Shown here one piece after another: positions 1-9,126 of a stretch of DNA of 64,000 nucleotides. The position numbers and the translations under genes are program-made. The DNA comes from Psychrobacillus lasiicapitis (GTDB lineage Bacteria > Bacillota > Bacilli > Bacillales_A > Planococcaceae), in contig NZ_VDGH01000002.1 of NCBI RefSeq assembly GCF_006861795.1, positions 1-64,000 on the forward strand, read 5' to 3'. Numbering within the stretch: the stretch's first letter is position 1; every line of letters begins with the position of its first letter. The notes under the pieces were generated by a model that saw nothing but the letters and a program-made list of their open reading frames with translations, was not told the DNA's origin and did not search any database.

Positions 1-424
1 CGAGCTTGCTGGTGAAATTAATAACTCTATGCCTGATTATGTTATTAACCGTGCAATGCAAATTTTAAATGATGACGGAAAAGCACTTCGTAATTCAAAA
101 GTACTTTTACTAGGCGTAGCTTATAAAAAAGATATCGATGATATGCGTGAATCTCCATCATTAAAATTAATCGAACTATTAATCCAACAAGGTGCAGATT
201 TCAAAACAGTTGATCCACATGTAGAAAAATTCAGAGTGAACGGCGAAACATTAGAAACAACTGAATTAACAGATGAACTATTGGAAGAGGCAGATATCGT
301 TATTTTAGCGACAGACCATACTGCATTTGACTATGCGAATATCGCTCAAAAATCAAAAGTAATTTTTGATACGCGTAATGCATTCAAAGGTATTGAAATG
401 CCAAATCGTTATATCAAACTGTAA
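1..424 (+). CDS. UDP-N-acetyl-hexosamine 6-dehydrogenase, C-terminal part (5' truncated by window)
   Basis: The reading frame is open from base 2 through the internal ATG at 29, so this is the end of a longer gene cut by the window edge. The visible ~140 residues contain the family signature GVAYKKDIDDMRESP and the UDP-binding C-terminal domain of the UDP-glucose/GDP-mannose dehydrogenase superfamily. These enzymes oxidise C6 of a nucleotide sugar with two NAD+. The sequence looks closest to the WecC/WbpA type, which uses UDP-ManNAc or UDP-GlcNAc. With wecB at 4188, UDP-ManNAcA is a reasonable inferred product. The N-terminal Rossmann domain and catalytic Cys lie outside the window, so substrate class is not settled. 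Confidence 0.85.
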   Translation, partial: ELAGEINNSMPDYVINRAMQILNDDGKALRNSKVLLLGVAYKKDIDDMRESPSLKLIELLIQQGADFKTVDPHVEKFRVNGETLETTELTDELLEEADIVILATDHTAFDYANIAQKSKVIFDTRNAFKGIEMPNRYIKL

Positions 425-436
425 GGGGCTGTTAAT

Positions 437-1168
437 ATGAACTTTATACATGAAACTGCTGAACTAGGAGAAAATACAACAGTTGGTCATTTTTCTGTAA
501 TAGAAGAAGGGGCAAAAATTGGTGCCAATGTTCGCATTGGTAATCGAGTAACAATCCATGCTGACTCTATTATTGGAGATGGTACGACAATTGATGATGG
601 AGCGGTAGTTGGAAAACAACCAAAACCAGCAAAAACTAGTACGATGCAAATTACAAAAGAAATTCCTCCGCTTAAGCTAGGCAAAGAATGCACAATCGGA
701 GCAAACACAATTGTCTACCGTGGAGCAATAGTTGGAGAAAGTACATTAATTGCTGATTTAGCAACTGTTCGTGAAGATGTAGAAATTGGATCTTTCGTTA
801 TAATCGGACGCAATGTTACAGTAGAAAACTTTGTAACAATTGGTGACCGTACGAAAATTCAATCGAACTCTTATATTACAGCACACTCTACTTTAGAAGA
901 TCATGTGTTCATCGCACCTTGTGTGACAACAACAAATGATAATTTCATGGGTAGAACAGAAGCTCGTTTTGACAAGATCAAAGGTGCAACTGTGAAAAGA
1001 GGAGCGCGAGTTGGCGGGGCATCTATTATCCTTCCAGGAATTACAGTAGCAGAAGAAACATTTGTAGCTGCTGGCGCGTTAGTAACAAAAGATACAGAAG
1101 AAAAAACATTGATTAAAGGGTTCCCTGCAAAATTTATGAAAAATGTACCTGAGGAGGAACTTCTCTAA
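437..1168 (+). CDS. Left-handed beta-helix (hexapeptide-repeat) acetyltransferase
   Basis: 243 residues made largely of [LIV]-G-x4 hexapeptide turns (for example IGANVRIGNRVTI, IGSFVIIGRNVTV), the left-handed beta-helix fold of LpxA/WbpD-type acyltransferases. Such enzymes acetylate or acylate an amino group on a nucleotide sugar using acetyl-CoA. It starts 12 bases after the dehydrogenase with a GGGGCTG-type ribosome site. The neighbours suggest N-acetylation of an aminated UDP-sugar for the surface polymer, but no aminotransferase or 3-dehydrogenase (WbpB/WbpE) is in view, so the exact substrate is unknown. The last residues overlap the ribosome-binding site of the next gene. Confidence 0.8.
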   Translation: MNFIHETAELGENTTVGHFSVIEEGAKIGANVRIGNRVTIHADSIIGDGTTIDDGAVVGKQPKPAKTSTMQITKEIPPLKLGKECTIGANTIVYRGAIVGESTLIADLATVREDVEIGSFVIIGRNVTVENFVTIGDRTKIQSNSYITAHSTLEDHVFIAPCVTTTNDNFMGRTEARFDKIKGATVKRGARVGGASIILPGITVAEETFVAAGALVTKDTEEKTLIKGFPAKFMKNVPEEELL

Positions 1169-2584
1169 GTGTTTTCTCAGCTAAAACGTTTAGGAGCGGA
1201 TTCGCTCCTTTACGCATTTATGAATGTAGGCACGAAACTAATAGCTTTTATCCTCTTTCCGTTGTACGCCCATTATTTAGTTGATACATCGCTAGTTGGT
1301 TTGCTTCAAATGGTAGATACGACTGTATCTATGCTTACCTTCCTAGTGATATTCGGAACTGACTCTGCTTTAGCTTTTTATTATTTCGAGTATAAAGATA
1401 AAGCAACACGTGAAAAGTATGTGCGCTCGGTTATGACATTCCGTCTCTCCATAGTTGTCTTACTTTTTGTCGTGTTTTTAATCGGTGGAGATTGGCTTTC
1501 TGCTTTAATTTTAGAATCATCGGGTTATTCTCAGCTATTTTATATTGCTCTAGGTACACTAGGTTTAGATACAATTGTTACACTAGTTTTAACTATTCTA
1601 AGATATGAGTTTCATACTAAAAGAGTGGTCTTTACAACAATCGGAAAAATGCTATTAATAGCCGTTGTTTCCGTCCTTTTCTTGATGTTTGTTTGGACTT
1701 CTTTAGAAGGTATACTTGTAGCTCGTTTACTCAGTGTAGCTATGATCGTCTTAGTTCTTATAAAACCTGTTAGAGTATATTTGAAGCCATTGTTTGATAA
1801 GGCTATCTTAAAGAAAATCTTAGTATACGCAGCTCCGTTAGTGCCTGCATCTTTAGCCTTTTGGATTATTGCTAATGCCAATAACTTCTTTATACGAGCT
1901 TATGGGACATTAGACGATGTGGGGATTTATGGGACAGCTATTAAGTTTGCAACCTTTATCACCTTATTGACTAGTGGGATACAGCTAGCCTGGAGACCAT
2001 TTTCTATGTCATTGAAGGATAAAAAAGATAGCCCCCAATTATTTGCTACTTTATATGCGGCATTTTTATTAATTGGTAGTTTTGGAGTTTTAGCTTTAGC
2101 AACCTTTATGCCATGGATTATTCTAGTCATGCCAGAGAATTTTAGAATTGCCTTTCAATACGTAGCACCGATATCCATTGCAACATTTTTAAGTTTTTAC
2201 TATATGATTGTTTCCACAGGGATATTTTACTCTAAACAGACAAAACATATTTCTATAGCATTTGGAATTGCTGCAGCTGTATCGATCATATTGAATTTTG
2301 TGTTTGTTCCACAATTTACTATTTGGGGAACTGTCATTTCTTATATTGCAGCGTATTTCTTAGCCTTATTTATGGTATTCCGTAAAAGTCAAAAACTATA
2401 TTACGTGCCTTTTTCAGGGTTTAAAATGGCTTGGACCATTGTATGGCTAATAGCAGCAACCCTGTCAATTGTATATATTCAATTACAGAATTTAAATAGT
2501 TGGCTAATCTTAGGAGTATGGATTGTATTCATGATCCTAGTATTGATCGTTCGAATGGACAAATATTTTGTGAAAAGAAAATAA
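1169..2584 (+). CDS. Wzx-type polysaccharide flippase
   Basis: 471 residues with about 12-14 hydrophobic helices spread along the whole chain, the layout of the MOP/MATE-superfamily polysaccharide exporters (PST family). It would flip undecaprenyl-linked repeat units across the membrane. The start is a GTG immediately after the previous stop, served by GAGGAGG at 1151, which lies inside the upstream gene. An O-antigen-polymerase-like protein follows at 5415, completing a Wzx/Wzy pair. No signature residue fixes the substrate. Confidence 0.85.
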   Translation: MFSQLKRLGADSLLYAFMNVGTKLIAFILFPLYAHYLVDTSLVGLLQMVDTTVSMLTFLVIFGTDSALAFYYFEYKDKATREKYVRSVMTFRLSIVVLLFVVFLIGGDWLSALILESSGYSQLFYIALGTLGLDTIVTLVLTILRYEFHTKRVVFTTIGKMLLIAVVSVLFLMFVWTSLEGILVARLLSVAMIVLVLIKPVRVYLKPLFDKAILKKILVYAAPLVPASLAFWIIANANNFFIRAYGTLDDVGIYGTAIKFATFITLLTSGIQLAWRPFSMSLKDKKDSPQLFATLYAAFLLIGSFGVLALATFMPWIILVMPENFRIAFQYVAPISIATFLSFYYMIVSTGIFYSKQTKHISIAFGIAAAVSIILNFVFVPQFTIWGTVISYIAAYFLALFMVFRKSQKLYYVPFSGFKMAWTIVWLIAATLSIVYIQLQNLNSWLILGVWIVFMILVLIVRMDKYFVKRK

Positions 2585-2598
2585 TGGGGGATAAAGAC

Positions 2599-4191
2599 AT
2601 GGCGAACAAATGTAAACTTAACCTTAGGCATAAAGAATTTTATCCTATACAAGGCGCTGGGTATGAAGGTTTTTTTAGAGGTTATTTCTACTATGAAAAT
2701 CAATATGTCACCCATGAAAATTTTGTAGATATAGTGAAAGAAGCGTCATCTGAAGAAATTACAAAGTGGAATGGTGAATTTGCGCTTATTCTACAAACGG
2801 AAGACGAAACTACTTTGGTTACAGATAAGAAAAGAACCATTCCATTATTTTATTCGAAACATGAAACAAACAGTTGGATCGTGCAAGATTTTATAGAACC
2901 AAAACCATCAATGTCTATTCGCAAAGACTCGGAAGAAGAACTTTTATTAGCTGGCTTTGTGAGCGGTGATAAAACATTATTTGATGGATGGTATCAACTT
3001 GAGGTAGCCTCTATTGTTCATTTAAAAGAAAATGCTTCTAAGTATTGCTATTACTCGTACGTTACAGAAAAGGATCAGGATTCCTTAGATAATTTTGCTG
3101 AAGAGTTAGCTCATATTCTACATCATATATTCGACGATTTAGTAGAAAGACTAGACGGACGCAAAATTATTCTCCCATTAAGTGGTGGGTATGATTCTCG
3201 AATCGTCGCTTTACTATTAAAGGATAAAGGTCTTTCTGATTCTATTATTACGTTTACATATGGCAGACCAGGAAATGGAGAAGCGACGGTTAGTAAACAA
3301 ATTGCCGACCGTTTAGGCTTACAGTGGAAGTACTTTGCTTACGATAAGGCAATGTGGGAAGAATTATATAAATCGAAGCTTTGGAAAGACTACGTAGTGT
3401 ATGCGTGTAATGGAACCTCCGTAGCCCACTTGCAGGACTTCCCAAGCACAAAATTATTGGTAGAAGAAGAGGGCTTGGAAAACGCAGTATTCATACCTGG
3501 TCATTCTCTCGATTTTTTAGGGGGCAGTCATTTGCCTTATGAAGCAATTCTAGATAAAGAATTTACTTCACAGGAAGTAGTGGACTTCATAATTCCAAAG
3601 CATTTTCGATTATGGCAATTAGAAAACGGGCTAAGCCATACAACTAGCGATATCGGTAAATCGGTAACAAAAGACGTCTCATCCTACAAAACACTAACGA
3701 ATGAACGAGTAACTTCTATAATAGATGAATGGAACTGGAAAGAAAGACAAGCTAAATTCATCATTAACTCTGTTCGAGTGTATGAATATTTCGATCAAGA
3801 TTGGACGCTGCCTTTATGGGATGATCGGTTAATTTACTTCTTTAGTAAGATACCTGCTGATTTGAAATATAAAAAGTATTTGTATGACTTCGCATTACAT
3901 AAAATGTATCCCGATTTTTATCCGTTACCACCAAAACCAGGTGCTGAAAATTCATTGAAAAATAAATATGGCGTATTATACCCTCTTTTAAGGAAAGTGT
4001 ATCGTAAACGAAAATTGTATAGACAATATTTCGAAGAACCTATGGAATGGTATGGAATCTATCCAACCTATAAACAATATAAACAATCTCTTTCTTTTAA
4101 AAGAAATGGTACAAAGTATACACACCCATATAATATAAATGCATTTATAGCCAAAGATATGATTCAAATGATGAAGGAGCTGGCGAAATGA
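2599..4191 (+). CDS. Asparagine-synthase-like ATP-dependent amidotransferase
   Basis: About 530 residues. The synthetase half carries the PP-loop LPLSGGYDSR (near residue 195), which binds ATP pyrophosphate in asparagine synthetase B-type enzymes. The N-terminal ~180 residues resemble the class II glutaminase fold but lack an N-terminal catalytic Cys at any candidate start, so glutamine hydrolysis looks absent or degenerate. Start choice: ATG 2599 has GGGGG 8-9 bases upstream; ATG 2584, overlapping the flippase stop, is an alternative. Homologues in capsule loci amidate uronic acids or other sugar carboxylates. That role is inferred from context. The end overlaps wecB by 4 bases (ATGA). Confidence 0.75.
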   Translation: MANKCKLNLRHKEFYPIQGAGYEGFFRGYFYYENQYVTHENFVDIVKEASSEEITKWNGEFALILQTEDETTLVTDKKRTIPLFYSKHETNSWIVQDFIEPKPSMSIRKDSEEELLLAGFVSGDKTLFDGWYQLEVASIVHLKENASKYCYYSYVTEKDQDSLDNFAEELAHILHHIFDDLVERLDGRKIILPLSGGYDSRIVALLLKDKGLSDSIITFTYGRPGNGEATVSKQIADRLGLQWKYFAYDKAMWEELYKSKLWKDYVVYACNGTSVAHLQDFPSTKLLVEEEGLENAVFIPGHSLDFLGGSHLPYEAILDKEFTSQEVVDFIIPKHFRLWQLENGLSHTTSDIGKSVTKDVSSYKTLTNERVTSIIDEWNWKERQAKFIINSVRVYEYFDQDWTLPLWDDRLIYFFSKIPADLKYKKYLYDFALHKMYPDFYPLPPKPGAENSLKNKYGVLYPLLRKVYRKRKLYRQYFEEPMEWYGIYPTYKQYKQSLSFKRNGTKYTHPYNINAFIAKDMIQMMKELAK

Positions 4192-5252
4192 AAGTCTTAA
4201 CAATATTAGGAGCAAGACCTCAATTTATAAAAGCTGCAGCAGTTTCCCGCGTAATCCGCGAAGAAGTGACAGAGCTTATCGTACACACAGGGCAACACTA
4301 TGATGCCAATATGTCGGATATCTTTTTTGAAGAGTTGAATATTCCAAAACCAGATTACCATCTAGGAATTGGTTCAGGAAATCACGGTAAACAAACAGGT
4401 GAAATGTTAGCTAAAATTGAAGATATTATTTTAACTGAAACGCCGGATTATGTGCTAGTTTATGGTGATACTAACTCTACACTTGCAGGTGCACTTGCCG
4501 CGGCTAAATTACATGTTCCGATTGTTCATATCGAAGCGGGACTTAGAAGCTTTAACAAGAAAATGCCAGAAGAAGTAAACCGCATTTTAACAGACCATGT
4601 ATCAACATTACTTCTTTGTCCAACAGAAACAGCTATCCAAAACTTAACAAACGAGAATATCACGGATGGCGTCTATAATGTGGGAGACGTTATGTATGAT
4701 GCAGTTTTATACAATAAAACACTTGCAGAATCTACTTCCACTATTTTAGACCGTGAAAATTTAAAAGCAAAAGATTATTTATTAATCACGATTCATCGTG
4801 CTGAAAACACAGATGATGTAGATCGTATGCAATCTATTTTAGATGCATTTAGTCAAATTTCAGAAACAAAAGTATGGCCAATCCATCCACGTACGAAGAA
4901 AAAATTAGAGGATTACGGCTTTAAGCTGGATCAAATTCCTAATTTAAAAGTTATCGAACCAGTCGGATATTTAGATATGCTTTCACTAGAAACAAGTGCA
5001 AAGAAAATCGTAACAGATTCTGGCGGAGTGCAAAAGGAAGCATATTTTGCAGAAGTTCCTTGTGTCACTGTTCGTGACCAAACGGAATGGGTTGAAACAT
5101 TGATCGAGGATGCAAATATTTTAACAGGTACAGATACAAACAAAATTGTAGAAGCTGTACAAAAACAAGTTTCGCCTTCTTATACACCTGTATTCGGAGA
5201 CGGAAAAACAGCAGAGAAAGTATTAGCTTTACTGAAGGAAAAATCTATTTAA
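4188..5252 (+). CDS. wecB: UDP-N-acetylglucosamine 2-epimerase (non-hydrolysing)
   Basis: 354 residues beginning MKVLTILGARPQFIKAAAV, the signature start of the family. VYGDTNSTLAGA, HIEAGLRSF, MPEEVNR, the phosphate-binding TIHRAEN and TDSGGVQKEA are all present. The enzyme interconverts UDP-GlcNAc and UDP-ManNAc in the cytosol and feeds the dehydrogenase at the window start. It overlaps the preceding gene by ATGA, so the two are translationally coupled. The stop codon sits inside the hairpin at 5249-5283. Length is normal for the family. Confidence 0.95.
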   Translation: MKVLTILGARPQFIKAAAVSRVIREEVTELIVHTGQHYDANMSDIFFEELNIPKPDYHLGIGSGNHGKQTGEMLAKIEDIILTETPDYVLVYGDTNSTLAGALAAAKLHVPIVHIEAGLRSFNKKMPEEVNRILTDHVSTLLLCPTETAIQNLTNENITDGVYNVGDVMYDAVLYNKTLAESTSTILDRENLKAKDYLLITIHRAENTDDVDRMQSILDAFSQISETKVWPIHPRTKKKLEDYGFKLDQIPNLKVIEPVGYLDMLSLETSAKKIVTDSGGVQKEAYFAEVPCVTVRDQTEWVETLIEDANILTGTDTNKIVEAVQKQVSPSYTPVFGDGKTAEKVLALLKEKSI

Positions 5253-5283
5253 TTCGGCATGGGGCAAACCCCAGCCGAATTAA
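5249..5283. repeat. Perfect palindromic hairpin overlapping the wecB stop
   Basis: Arms TTAATTCGGC / GCCGAATTAA and TGGGG / CCCCA enclose a CAAA loop, with one unpaired A. The wecB stop codon is part of the left arm. There is no following U-tract, so it is not a standard intrinsic terminator. It may protect the 3' end of the mRNA or be a small palindromic repeat. Confidence 0.6.
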
Positions 5284-5296
5284 ATGGAAGCCTCCG

Positions 5297-5392
5297 GCGG
5301 ATGCCACAGATTTTTTTGAGGGATTAAGGAATGCAGTCTAAGGCCACGATCTCGTTAAAATCTAGGCACAATTACGCCGAGACGTAATTGAT
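5297..5392. repeat. Structured intergenic element (probable dispersed repeat)
   Basis: The element has two nested foldings: TGCCACAGATTTT (5302-5314) pairs with AAAATCTAGGCA (5357-5368), and CAATTACG (5369) pairs with CGTAATTG (5383). It begins with GCCTCCGGCGGATGCC. It fills the gap between wecB and the polymerase gene. The style (GC-rich motif plus conserved arms) resembles intergenic repeats of Planococcaceae, but only one copy is in this window. Confidence 0.45.
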
Positions 5393-5414
5393 GAAAATAA
5401 AGTAGGTGTGAGCA

Positions 5415-6803
5415 TTGTTAATTTTTAGCATATGGCTCTTTACTGTGGTGGCTTCCACATACCTTTTTAAGAAGGTTTCTGGAAGCCTTTCTCTTGTAAA
5501 GCCAAATATGATTACCATTATATATTATTATTCTTTCCTTATCTCCAGTTATATTGGCGGATTATTAATAGCTTTAGGAATAGATGATTACTATATGATC
5601 AAAAGAATGGACCATGAGGAATATCGAATCATTGGATTTGTTTTATTGACGATATTAATGATTTTGTTCCCACTTACGCAATTGGTTGTAGGAAGAATTT
5701 TAGGTTTTAATGCACCATTAGAATTTGATCGTTACCTACATGAACCCGTTCGTACAAGTGTAGATAAGAACCAACGTATTTTTAGACTTGCTTTTTCGGC
5801 ACTTGCTGCCATTTCTGTTTTGGCAGTTGCCTTTACCTTATTAAAAACGAATACGGTTCCAATATTCGAGCTGCTAAAAGGAAATGTGAAAGATCTTGCA
5901 CAGATGAGAATCGATGCAGCTAGAGGATTTAGCGGAATTTCCGTCTATATTCGTAATATATTCGGGATTGCTCTCACTCCTGTATTATCCATTATTGCTT
6001 TTGTGTATGCTACGCAATCAAAAGCATTATATTGGAAAGTAGTATTCTTCATGCTGTTTGTTTCTTCTGTGTTAATTTCCATTTATGATTTAGCTAAATC
6101 GCCTATTTTCTTTTATATCATTATGCTGTTACTCGCAGCTGTGTATACGGGGCGTTTAAAATTGAACTGGAGAAGAATAAGCGGATATATATTAGCAGGT
6201 AGTAGCCTATTAGTGGTTATGTATGTTGCTATTCAAGGCGTGACAGAAGTAAAAAGCTTCTTGTCATATAATTCTGGTCCAATCGGTCGAATTATTTTAG
6301 CGCAAATTTCTCCATTCTTTTTACATTTGGATACTTTTTCTCATTCTATCGCTTTACTGGAAGTAAAAGGGTTACCTTCCTTTATCGCTAAAATCTTTGA
6401 TGTGGAACAAGTTCGTTCCGCGCGTATGGTAATGGAAAATGTCTTCCCAGAAAATATAGATAAAGGTACTGGCGGAGTGCTAAACACGATATTCTTAGGT
6501 GAAGCGTTTGCCTCTTTTGGTTATTTAGGCGTTATTATAGCAATTATTTACATTGCCATCGTCATCCAATTACTTTATATTGTATTTTTACGTTTACCGA
6601 AAACACCAGTTGTCCTTGCATTATTCATTTATTTCACGATTAACATTCCAAGAACGCTTGTTGGAGGAGTTTCTGACTTCTTCTTTAATCCGATTTGGAT
6701 CATGTTAACCGTTGTTTTAGGTGGATTGTTCGTACTAGAAGGATATTTTCACATCATTTGGCGCTTCGTCATGAATATCAGGAAGAAAAGAGTGAAGGCA
6801 TGA
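5415..6803 (+). CDS. Wzy-like oligosaccharide repeat-unit polymerase
   Basis: 462 residues, about 11-12 predicted membrane helices, and a large soluble segment between helices (about residues 290-360), as in O-antigen polymerases. It would join flipped lipid-linked repeat units on the outer face of the membrane. Sequence conservation in this family is low, so the call rests on topology and on the Wzx, glycosyltransferase and LCP neighbours. The start is TTG with AGGTG six bases upstream. The stop overlaps the next start (ATGA). Confidence 0.75.
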   Translation: MLIFSIWLFTVVASTYLFKKVSGSLSLVKPNMITIIYYYSFLISSYIGGLLIALGIDDYYMIKRMDHEEYRIIGFVLLTILMILFPLTQLVVGRILGFNAPLEFDRYLHEPVRTSVDKNQRIFRLAFSALAAISVLAVAFTLLKTNTVPIFELLKGNVKDLAQMRIDAARGFSGISVYIRNIFGIALTPVLSIIAFVYATQSKALYWKVVFFMLFVSSVLISIYDLAKSPIFFYIIMLLLAAVYTGRLKLNWRRISGYILAGSSLLVVMYVAIQGVTEVKSFLSYNSGPIGRIILAQISPFFLHLDTFSHSIALLEVKGLPSFIAKIFDVEQVRSARMVMENVFPENIDKGTGGVLNTIFLGEAFASFGYLGVIIAIIYIAIVIQLLYIVFLRLPKTPVVLALFIYFTINIPRTLVGGVSDFFFNPIWIMLTVVLGGLFVLEGYFHIIWRFVMNIRKKRVKA

Positions 6804-7915
6804 AAAATATCATTATTTATTATCCTTTTACGGTTGCAGCGAATCCAAAAAGTGGTTCCGCGATTCGTCCAGTGGAGATGATCAAAGCATTTGAAGCATA
6901 CGCGAAAAAAAATGACCTAGAGCTTCACATTATATCTGGAACGAGTACGGAACGTCGCCAGCAGTGGAACAAATTAGTAGAAGAGAAAAAATACGAGCAG
7001 ACATTATTCTGTTACTCAGAAAACCAAACGATTCCATTATGGCTGACTGATCCTGGACATATACCGAAAGACTGGAAAATCGATAAAGATGTTTTTCAAA
7101 CTTTAAAGAAACATCATGTCCCGATTGGCGTCTTTTATCGTGATGTCTATTGGAAGTTCGATGAGTTGTATTCGTTAAAGGGCTTGAAAAAATTCATCAT
7201 GCAAACTATTTATAAAAAGGAAGAAAAATTTTACGGCAAATATATGCATACTATCTTTTTACCGAGTGACGCGATGGGCAAATATGTGAATATAAACACA
7301 GCTAAAATGGCGTTACCTCCTGGAGGACGATTCACGGAGATCAAAACGAATAGTAATGCTATCGGAAAGCCGTTTAAAGGCATATACGTTGGTGGTATTA
7401 ATAATGATGATTACGGTCTACCTACTTTAGTAGAATCGTTTGCATTGCTAAATAAAGACGGCATAAAAGGTGAGCTAGTCATCGTCTGTCGAGAAGATGA
7501 ATATACAGAGCTTAGTGATTCAGATAAAGAAAAACTAGCAAAACCGTATATCGATTTGAAGCATGTAAGTGGTGCAGAGCTTCAGCAAGTTTATACAGAA
7601 GTAGATTTTGCGTTTATACCGCGAAAAAGATCGATTTATAACGATTTTGCGGTTCCTATCAAGTTAGTAGAATATTTAACAGCAGGACTTCCAATTATTG
7701 CGACTAATTGTTCTGCACAAGAAGATTTTATCCTGTCAGGTCCTTACGGAGTAATCACCGAAGACGATGCAGCGAGCCTTGTCCAAGGGATGCAAGATAT
7801 CCAGCCACATTTTGAAACGTATAAAAGAAATATCGAGCAATCATTTTTACAGCAGCATGCATGGAACGAACGTGCCGAACAAGCTGCACAAGCGCTTATA
7901 GGAGGTCAACAATGA
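6800..7915 (+). CDS. Glycosyltransferase, GT-B fold (capsule/teichuronic-type)
   Basis: 371 residues from the ATG that overlaps the upstream stop. The C-terminal domain has FAVPIKLVEYLTAGLPIIAT, with the Glu used by GT4-like retaining transferases to hold the donor nucleotide sugar. The N-terminal domain is less typical (it starts MKNIIIYYPFTVAANPKSGS). It probably adds one sugar to the lipid-linked repeat unit at the cytosolic membrane face. Donor and linkage cannot be read from the sequence. It is coupled to both neighbours by ATGA overlaps. Confidence 0.75.
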   Translation: MKNIIIYYPFTVAANPKSGSAIRPVEMIKAFEAYAKKNDLELHIISGTSTERRQQWNKLVEEKKYEQTLFCYSENQTIPLWLTDPGHIPKDWKIDKDVFQTLKKHHVPIGVFYRDVYWKFDELYSLKGLKKFIMQTIYKKEEKFYGKYMHTIFLPSDAMGKYVNINTAKMALPPGGRFTEIKTNSNAIGKPFKGIYVGGINNDDYGLPTLVESFALLNKDGIKGELVIVCREDEYTELSDSDKEKLAKPYIDLKHVSGAELQQVYTEVDFAFIPRKRSIYNDFAVPIKLVEYLTAGLPIIATNCSAQEDFILSGPYGVITEDDAASLVQGMQDIQPHFETYKRNIEQSFLQQHAWNERAEQAAQALIGGQQ

Positions 7916-8976
7916 AAGTTGCATTATTAGCCCCAAGCAGATCAATCCATACGCAAAAATGGGCATTGTTTTATCAATCACAAGGCATTGAGGTAAAAGT
8001 ATATACATTCAAAGATCATTATTCGGAGGACAATGCTAAACTCGTACCAACGGAGATCCTACCAAAACTACTTCCAAGCAAAGCTTCCTATTTAGCAGCG
8101 GCACCTGGTTTGAAAAAAATGCTAAAGGAATGGAATCCAGATGTATTACACGCACATTATGTATCCAGCTACGGATTATTAGGTGCGATGGTTAACTACA
8201 AAAAGTATTTCGTTTCCGTCTGGGGTAAAGACATTTTCGTCGTTCCTAAAAAAAGCAAGCTCAATCAAAAACTGATTGAATTTACATTAGATAAAGCAAC
8301 AGCCATTTTTTCAACCAGCTATGTCATGGCGAAAGAAACAAATCTATATACAAATAAAAAAGTAGAAGTTACACCATTTGGAGTAGATATCGAGCAATTT
8401 TATCCTGCCCCAGAAGGGCAAGAGACCGATGATAAAATTATTATCGGAACGGTCAAAGCGTTAGAAGATAAATATGGAATTGCTGATTTAGTAAAAGGCT
8501 TTGCTTTATTCCATAAAGAGTTTCCAAACTCTGAGCTTCTCATAACAGGTGATGGACCACAAAGAGCCGAGTATGAGCAACTAGCAAAAGATTTAGGAAT
8601 AGCAGACGTTACTACATTTACTGGAAAAGTTCCAAATACAGAAGTACCTGCTATTATTCGTAAAATGTCGATTTTTGCTGTACCATCTACAGAGGACAGT
8701 GAAAGCTTCGGCGTTGCAGCGGTGGAAGGTATGGCTTGTGGTGTACCGGTTGTCGTATCGAATGTCGGCGGCTTACCAGAAGTAGTCGTTCAAGATGTTA
8801 CTGGCATCGTGGTCGATAAAAATAGTCCAGACCAACTAGCAACGGCATTTAAAAAACTGGCGAGAAACAGCGATTTACGAGCTGTTATGGGAAAAGCCGG
8901 AGTAGCTCATGTGAAAGAGCATTATAGCTGGGTGGATAATGCGCATTATATGCTTTCATTGTATGAAAAATACTGA
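7912..8976 (+). CDS. Glycosyltransferase family 4
   Basis: 354 residues with a textbook GT4 layout: an N-terminal acceptor domain (LHAHYVSSYGLLGA), then the donor domain with VTPFGVDIEQFYP, LITGDGPQRAEYE and the ESFGVAAVEGMACGVPVV block that holds the ExxxxxxxE motif. AGGAGG sits six bases before this ATG. It overlaps the upstream transferase by ATGA. It acts in the cytosol on the growing lipid-linked oligosaccharide; the sugar specificity is unknown. The stop codon abuts the inverted-repeat element that follows. Confidence 0.85.
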   Translation: MKVALLAPSRSIHTQKWALFYQSQGIEVKVYTFKDHYSEDNAKLVPTEILPKLLPSKASYLAAAPGLKKMLKEWNPDVLHAHYVSSYGLLGAMVNYKKYFVSVWGKDIFVVPKKSKLNQKLIEFTLDKATAIFSTSYVMAKETNLYTNKKVEVTPFGVDIEQFYPAPEGQETDDKIIIGTVKALEDKYGIADLVKGFALFHKEFPNSELLITGDGPQRAEYEQLAKDLGIADVTTFTGKVPNTEVPAIIRKMSIFAVPSTEDSESFGVAAVEGMACGVPVVVSNVGGLPEVVVQDVTGIVVDKNSPDQLATAFKKLARNSDLRAVMGKAGVAHVKEHYSWVDNAHYMLSLYEKY

Positions 8977-9106
8977 TCAGACTGTTGACAAACGCTTTCA
9001 TTCTTCGTTACTTGCACATCGTTGTAAGCTCATGAACTTTTAGTTCAATTCGCTTCCGCCTCGTTCTGCGTGCCTCGACTGAAAAGCGTTTTCAAGACAG
9101 TCTGAT
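8976..9106. mobile_element. MITE-like element with ~24-bp imperfect terminal inverted repeats
   Basis: The left end ATCAGACTGTTGACAAACGC (8976) matches the reverse complement of the right end GCGTTTTCAAGACAGTCTGAT (9086-9106) with few differences. The ~80-bp interior has no gene. The size (~130 bp), the terminal inverted repeats and the intergenic position next to a stop codon fit a non-autonomous miniature element. No clear target duplication was found and no transposase is present. It could also fold as one long hairpin in mRNA. Confidence 0.55.
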
Positions 9107-9126
9107 AATTCGAAAGGTGATGGAAT

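Noticed and set aside
2500-2598. Longer N-terminus for the asparagine-synthase-like protein
   Set aside because: The extra residues are translated from inside the flippase gene, have no ribosome site and no family similarity.
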